Source: an uncultured bacterium
GTDB taxonomy: Bacteria; Bacillota; Clostridia; Oscillospirales; Ruminococcaceae
NCBI GenBank assembly: GCA_934875375.1
Contig: CAKXHL010000002.1
Span: forward strand, 197,359 to 261,358
DNA: 64,000 nt
Direction of reading: 5' to 3'
Shown here: positions 59,730-64,000 of the stretch, one piece after another
Layout: every line of letters begins with the position of its first letter
Numbering within the stretch: the stretch's first letter is position 1
Notes under the pieces: generated by a model
The model's input: the letters and a program-made list of their open reading frames with translations, nothing else
What the model was told of the DNA's origin: nothing
Database searches by the model: none
Program-made: the position numbers and the translations under genes

Positions 59730-60694
59730 TAAAAATCCGCCTCCTTTTCACGGGACAGTTCCGAACAAAACCGGGCTCCCTGTACCGTACCGCGCCGGGC
59801 CATCTCCCGGTCTATGGCATTGAGCACCTCCCGTTTGCGAACGCTCCACATGGGGCCGACCAACAGCCGGCGGTCCCCATCGCCAGTAAGTCGCTGGATC
59901 ATGGTCTCTGGCGGCAGCAGCTCCAACTGATCGCAGACGAGCTGGACATATTCTTCCCTTTCCAAAAGCCGGAAAGGGTCCGATTCATATTCAGCGGCCA
60001 GCGGTGTTCCCCTCAAAAGGTGCAGCAGATGAATTTTGACCGCATAGGGCCGCAGCGCCGCAACTTGCCGCGCCGTTTGGAGCATCATCCGACGGTTTTC
60101 GCCCGGCAGTCCGTTGATGAGATGAATACAAACCCGAATGCCACGGTAGGTCAGCGCCCGATATCCACACAAAAAGGTTTCGTAGTCATGTCCCCGCCCA
60201 ATCCGCCGGGCGGTTTCATCGTGGACGGTCTGTAACCCCAGCTCTACCGTCAGGTCGGTGCGGCGGGAAAGATCGGCCAGATAATCCAGCACCGGTTCCG
60301 GCAGACAGTCGGCCCGGGTAGCCACCGCCAGCCCGACCACATCGGGGAATGCCAGCACCGGCTCAAAAAAACTTTGCAGCACATCCACTGGAGCATAGGT
60401 ATTGGTACCCGCCTGAAAATAGGCAATATACTGCGCACCGGGCCACTTTTTGTCAAATACCGCCCGCATCTGCGCAAATTGCTCTTCAATGGAAAGGGAT
60501 GGATCTCCGCCGAAATCGCCGCTTTGCAATCCGGAGCAGTAGGTACAGCCGGAAATACCACAGGTTCCGTCCCGATTGGGACAACCGAATCCGGCATTCA
60601 GCGGAATTTTACAGACCTTTTGGCCGTACCGGCGACGCAGCTCGCCGCTCCAGGTGCGATAGCGCTTATGATGGTCGTAAAGCGTGTATTCCAC
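59729..60694 (-). CDS. mnmL: Radical SAM protein MnmL (YtqA/TIGR01212 family)
   Basis: 321 residues from GTG 60694 (GGGAGGG upstream), with ATG 60709 as alternative. Radical-SAM cluster motif: GCPNRDGTCGISGCTYC. Other family marks: YFQAGTNTYAPVDVLQSFFE, VELGLQTVHDETARRIGRGH and IHLINGLPGENRRMMLQTAR. YtqA (MnmL) with YtqB provides an alternative Gram-positive route in the mnm5s2U34 pathway. It follows the FkbM gene with a 2-base gap, so three genes run together leftward. Confidence 0.9.
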   Translation of the reverse strand: MEYTLYDHHKRYRTWSGELRRRYGQKVCKIPLNAGFGCPNRDGTCGISGCTYCSGLQSGDFGGDPSLSIEEQFAQMRAVFDKKWPGAQYIAYFQAGTNTYAPVDVLQSFFEPVLAFPDVVGLAVATRADCLPEPVLDYLADLSRRTDLTVELGLQTVHDETARRIGRGHDYETFLCGYRALTYRGIRVCIHLINGLPGENRRMMLQTARQVAALRPYAVKIHLLHLLRGTPLAAEYESDPFRLLEREEYVQLVCDQLELLPPETMIQRLTGDGDRRLLVGPMWSVRKREVLNAIDREMARRGTVQGARFCSELSREKEADF

Positions 60695-60696
60695 GA

Positions 60697-61779
60697 TTAT
60701 CCCTCCCATAAACCGATGAGATTGATTTCCCAGGCAGGGATATAGGGAAACCGCCGAAGATAGAACCGATAGCCAGGCTGGATGCGCTGAATTTGCAGCG
60801 GCAGGGCAAACAGGTCCTCGCTGCGGTGGTAAGCAGAAATCATCAGTTTGGGCTTATGCCGCCGGATGGCGTTAGCCGATCCCAGAATCGCTCGGGACTC
60901 GCTGCCCTCCACATCCATTTTCAGAAAGGTAAGCGGTGCTTTTCCCAACAAATTATCCAGAGAATCCGCCTCGATCCGGCGGCCGCTGTCTGCCACGGCG
61001 GAATTGCGTCCGGCCCGGGGTGCAAAGGTCAGAACATCCCGATCGTCCCAGGCGGCAAGATTCCACAGACTCACCCGGTCATCGTGGAAAATGCCCAGGC
61101 GTTCGGCTCTTTCGCAGAGTTTGCGGTAGTTTTTGGGGTCCGGCTCCATGCCGTATACCCCGGCAAAGCGGCCGCCAGTATACTGCAAAAATTCCTCGAT
61201 GGTATCGCCGTTGTAGGCGCCCAAATCCGCATAGAACTCCTTTGGACCCAGCTGCAGTAAATCGGAAAAAACCTCCTGCCGGGAGCTGGCGGTGGGAACC
61301 AGATAGGATAGCTTTCCGGTGAGCTTATAAGCGATGAGATCCCGGTAAACTCGCCGGGATCTCTCGTCTGCCCAAAGGGCGTCTACAGCTTGGACCTCAG
61401 CCAGATGAGCTGCTAAAAACGTCTGGTCAAACAGATTCTCTCCCGCTACCGGAACGTCCGGGGCATACAGTTCATACTGCTGGTCCAATCGTTGAATGGC
61501 GGTCATCGTAGGCTCATCCTGCACAGCAAAAGCAGTAACGATAACAAAATCCTCGTATTGGGCCTGAATTTCCGAAAGCTTTTTCACCCGCCTGCCATGA
61601 AAACTGTGGCCGCGGACAAATCTATCACTGGCAAAAAACTCCTGAACCGGTACGCCCATCTGATCCAAATATCGCAGGATATGATCGGCGCCGTTGCCCA
61701 TTCCATACATCGCGACCGGTTTGTTTGTCTTTTGTAGCTGTTCCCAACAGGTGGAAAGTTCCAGCAGTGTCGATAGCAT
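60697..61779 (-). CDS. FkbM family SAM-dependent methyltransferase
   Basis: 360 residues from ATG 61779 (AAGGGGGGAA upstream); a longer reading lacks support. The N-terminal about 120 residues form a Rossmann-like nucleotide-sugar-type domain (VAMYGMGNGADHILRYLDQM), often fused to FkbM. The methyltransferase domain has EFYADLGAYNGDTIEEFLQY, GVYGMEPDPKNYRKLCERAE and LTFLKMDVEGSESRAILGSA (FkbM motif). It probably O-methylates a sugar in a surface glycan or metabolite. First gene of the mnmL-mnmM unit. Confidence 0.88.
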   Translation of the reverse strand: MLSTLLELSTCWEQLQKTNKPVAMYGMGNGADHILRYLDQMGVPVQEFFASDRFVRGHSFHGRRVKKLSEIQAQYEDFVIVTAFAVQDEPTMTAIQRLDQQYELYAPDVPVAGENLFDQTFLAAHLAEVQAVDALWADERSRRVYRDLIAYKLTGKLSYLVPTASSRQEVFSDLLQLGPKEFYADLGAYNGDTIEEFLQYTGGRFAGVYGMEPDPKNYRKLCERAERLGIFHDDRVSLWNLAAWDDRDVLTFAPRAGRNSAVADSGRRIEADSLDNLLGKAPLTFLKMDVEGSESRAILGSANAIRRHKPKLMISAYHRSEDLFALPLQIQRIQPGYRFYLRRFPYIPAWEINLIGLWEG

Positions 61780-61999
61780 CCGGATTCCCCCCTTTTTTCT
61801 GCCCATAAGTGTATCATATCCGGCGGCGAACCGCAACCAGAAACCTTTTTGTTTTTGGGACGCGCACGATTTTCCAACCGGCGCATAAGCTGACAATAGG
61901 GCCTCATGCTTATTACAAAGAGGACGATTTTCGGCGGGCCGCCGGCCGGAACCGGACGCGGTATTGACCTTGTGCTGCAAGGCCAAACAAGGAGGAGAC

Positions 62000-62704
62000 A
62001 TGTTATCAGTCTGGCTATCCGCCCTGGCGGGCGGCTTTTTGTATTTTGCGCTGCATCTGACCGCATCCGGTTCCTTTCCCCGCCCCTTAACAGTTGCACA
62101 GGAGCGGGAATGCCTTCAGAAAATCAAAGAAGGGGATCAGCAGGCTAGGGATTATTTTATTGAACACAACCTGCGGCTGGTGGCTCACATTATCAAAAAA
62201 TACTATGCCTCTTATAAAGAGCAGGAGGATTTGATTTCCATTGGGACAATCGGACTGATTAAAGCAGTGGGAACCTTTGACAGCAATAAGGGCATCCGTT
62301 TTGCGACCTATGCATCTAGATGTATTGAAAATGAGATTTTGATGCATTTTCGCGGGCGGAAAAAATATGCGCAGGATTTATACATACAGGATCCGATTGA
62401 TGTGGATACAGACGGAAATGCTCTGACGCTGATGGATATTATGGCACAGGATGGCGATATTCTGGAAGACGTGGACCGCAAATTGAAAGGCGATCGGCTG
62501 CATTCTTACATTAATCAGGCGTTGGATGCAAGAGAACAGCAGGTGATCTGCCTGCGATATGGTCTCGACGGCAAAGCCCCGATGGCCCAGCGGGAAGTCG
62601 CGGCGCTTTTAGGTATTTCCCGTTCTTATGTATCCCGCATTGAAAAAAAGGCAGTGGGGATTCTGCGGAGGTGCTTTGCTGATGAGATCCCTCATGGGCT
62701 GTAA
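62000..62704 (+). CDS. sigK: RNA polymerase sporulation sigma factor SigK, undivided gene
   Basis: 234 residues from ATG 62000 (GGAGGAG upstream). Pro-peptide-like start (LSVWLSALAGGFLYFALHLT, hydrophobic), then sigma-70 region 2: DYFIEHNLRLVAHIIKKYYA, EDLISIGTIGLIKAVGTFDS, GIRFATYASRCIENEILMHF; region 4: EQQVICLRYGLDG with the HTH MAQREVAALLGISRSYVSRI. The hydrophobic start fits pro-sigma-K. The gene is not split by a skin element. Controls late mother-cell sporulation genes. Upstream, GCATAA and CATGCTTAT spaced by about 14-15 bases vaguely resemble a sigma-E/K promoter. Confidence 0.95.
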   Translation: MLSVWLSALAGGFLYFALHLTASGSFPRPLTVAQERECLQKIKEGDQQARDYFIEHNLRLVAHIIKKYYASYKEQEDLISIGTIGLIKAVGTFDSNKGIRFATYASRCIENEILMHFRGRKKYAQDLYIQDPIDVDTDGNALTLMDIMAQDGDILEDVDRKLKGDRLHSYINQALDAREQQVICLRYGLDGKAPMAQREVAALLGISRSYVSRIEKKAVGILRRCFADEIPHGL

Positions 62705-62721
62705 ACTGATTTTGATGGAAA

Positions 62722-62761
62722 CAAAACAGGCGCTGCTAAAAAAGCAGCACCTGTTTTGTTT
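62722..62761. terminator. Bidirectional terminator after sigK
   Basis: AAAACAGG-C-GCTGCT and AGCAGC-A-CCTGTTTT arms, then GTTT. Confidence 0.88.
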
Positions 62762-62772
62762 CTGGGGGAAGT

Positions 62773-63817
62773 TCAGCAGAGAGGGGTCGCTTTTTTCAGA
62801 ACCTTGAAAACAGCGCCTATGGCAAAAAGAATCTGATCTTCTGTATTGCGGACTCCGACAGAAAAACGCACCGTTCCCTGCGGAAAAGTTCCCGGCGTTT
62901 TATGGGCGTTAGGTACGCAGTGCAGCCCGCATCGGGTCATAACCTGATGCTCACTGTCCAGCAGATAAGCAATCTGGGCATTGTCATACCCAATAAAATC
63001 CACCGATACCACTGGCGCCCGTTTTTGAGCATCCGCAATGCCGACAATGCGTACACTTGGAAAAGAAGACAATTCCTGCTGCAACAATCCACTCAAATTC
63101 TGCTCATGCGCGCGGATGGAATCAATCCCAATCTCTTTCAGATATCCCAAGGATGCATGCAATCCCGCAATTCCCGGCAGATTCATGGTACTAGACTCAA
63201 ACCGGTCCGGCAAAAAAGCCGGAACGCTTTCCTGATCCGAGATACTGCCGGCACCTGCGCTGATCAAAGGCGTAATCTTTGCAGCCAGATCGCCCGTCAG
63301 CAAAAATCCGCCGATGCCCTGCAGCCCCAGCAGCGATTTATGCCCGGTAAAAGCCAGGGCATCCAGCCCAAGGGCTTTCATGTCAATAGGGAAAACGCCT
63401 GCGGTTTGGGCCGAATCCAGCAAAAAAAGCAACTTGTGCTTTCGGTAAAAGACACTCACCACTTCCAGTGGCATTAAAAGTACCACACACATTGGAAGCG
63501 TGCAGCAGTATCATCGCTTTGGTGTTGGGCCGCACCAGCTCATCCAACTGATCGGTCAGCAACTCTCCCTGTTCGCTGCACGGCATCTGGGTAAACGTCA
63601 CGCCGATATCTGCCAACTGAGTGAGCGGGCGCATGACTGCATTGTGCTCCATTGCGCTGACCAGCACATGATCCCCTGGCCCCCCAAAACCCTTTTTCAG
63701 AAAATTCAGCGACTGGGTAATATTCATGGTAAAAATTACGTTCTGCGAACGGTTAAAATGAAACAGTTCACACAGCATTTCTCTTGTTTCCAATACCATT
63801 TCGGCAACAGGTGTTGT
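62773..63817 (-). pseudogene. Cysteine-desulfurase-like class V aminotransferase, 5' interrupted and frameshifted
   Basis: The frame from 63817 reads TTPVAEMVLETREMLCELFH and FNRSQNVIFTMNITQSLNFL to LLHASNVCGT near 63487, then a T-run one base too long moves the frame; the rest (LMPLEVVSVFYRKHKLLFLL, DSAQTAG with the aspartate, ALAFTGHKSLLG with the PLP lysine, VMTRCGLHCVPNAHKT with the catalytic Cys) ends at 62773. The first codons (normally DNAATT) are replaced at 63817 by the recombinase-bearing element. Intact homologues make persulfide from cysteine. Two lesions: insertion and frameshift. Confidence 0.85.
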
Positions 63818-63900
63818 ATGCTCTAAAAGACTTCTTAATCAAGCGGTTGGGAAGTCTCTTAGAACACACAACCTAAAACCGAAGAAAGGAGCGCAAGTTA
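63817..63900 (+). other. Junction of an integrated element (probable att site) and recombinase leader
   Basis: Left of about 63817 the sequence is the desulfurase-like gene; right of it is unrelated. The inverted repeat AGACTTC (63828-63834) with GAAGTCT (63851-63857) and a GAAGAAAGGAGCG ribosome site lie here. It could be the element end with recombinase binding or the integrase promoter region. Confidence 0.6.
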
Positions 63901-64000
63901 TGAGAAAAAACGAGAAAATCACAGCTCTGTACGAACGACTGAGCCGTGATGACTTTGGCAAAGATGATGACCAACAGCGTGAGAGCAATTCCATTTCCAA
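63901..64000 (+). CDS. Large serine recombinase, N-terminal part, cut by window edge
   Basis: 33 residues visible from ATG 63901 behind AAAGGAG: MRKNEKITALYERLSRDDFG, KDDDQQRESNSI. The Y-x-R-x-S catalytic segment (ALYERLSRDD) and the QRESNSI helix match TnpX/Tn4451-type recombinases and the fragment at 36122 (ALYERLSKDDEQQGESNSI). It is placed at the border of the interrupted desulfurase gene, so this element presumably continues beyond the window. Confidence 0.88.

Noticed and set aside
1..64000. rRNA or tRNA genes
   Set aside because: No cloverleaf-like or rRNA-like segment was recognised in the intergenic stretches by eye.

Overview
The window looks like a chromosomal segment of a spore-forming, low-to-mid GC Firmicute of the Clostridia, most likely Oscillospiraceae/Ruminococcaceae-like. 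This is inferred from an uninterrupted sigma-K gene (62000-62704), a mreBCD-PBP2 wall operon, MurT/GatD, a YfhO-type membrane protein, DUF3795, strong AGGAGG ribosome sites and frequent GTG/TTG starts. No rRNA, tRNA or CRISPR array was seen.

Layout. (1) 1-2912: a frameshifted GNAT acetyltransferase, a GrpB-family protein and a sodium:neurotransmitter-type symporter. (2) 3291-31769: a 28 kb accessory island of lipoproteins, zinc-ribbon proteins and envelope proteins. Its centre (14.7-15.6 kb) is a divergent point from which two paralogous modules run outward. Each module has an orphan solute-binding lipoprotein followed by a membrane-anchored LuxR-type regulator with a large external sensor domain (left 14693-11691 on minus, right 15575-18561 on plus). 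Further out on each side a target cluster begins behind a nearly identical ~86 bp promoter/operator-like element (10215-10300 minus, 18734-18818 plus). The left cluster encodes a four-helix membrane protein, a DUF4428 zinc-ribbon protein, a TM2 protein and several lipoproteins. The right cluster holds homologues of the Bacillus subtilis pspA-ydjGHI envelope-stress set (zinc-ribbon YdjG-like, TPM-domain YdjH-like, SPFH YdjI-like, PspA) mixed with lipoproteins. The two arms also share paralogous lipoproteins. I read this as one envelope-sensing/stress system with a duplicated ligand-binding-protein plus one-component-regulator front end. Several island genes carry stops or frameshifts.

(3) 31867-36289: a graveyard of an integrative conjugative element (KTR protein, XRE regulator, LPxTG protein, TrbC/VirB6-like, VirD4 and serine-recombinase fragments), followed by a hisC remnant. 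(4) 36861-53020: mostly housekeeping (FAD dehydrogenase-like protein, YfhO, DUF3795 plus an RlmI-like methyltransferase, aldose epimerase, a dead nitroreductase, mreBCD-mrdA, a lipoprotein, asnA, an MFS transporter). The mreC gene appears to start with ATA. (5) 53308-62704: murT-gatD, in which GatD lacks its catalytic Cys and His, then a HAD phosphatase, a glycosyltransferase plus VTT membrane protein, an acyltransferase, the mnmM/mnmL (ytqB/ytqA) tRNA-modification pair, an FkbM methyltransferase and sigK. (6) 62773-64000: a cysteine-desulfurase-like gene, frameshifted and cut at its 5' end exactly where a second serine-recombinase element begins and runs off the window.
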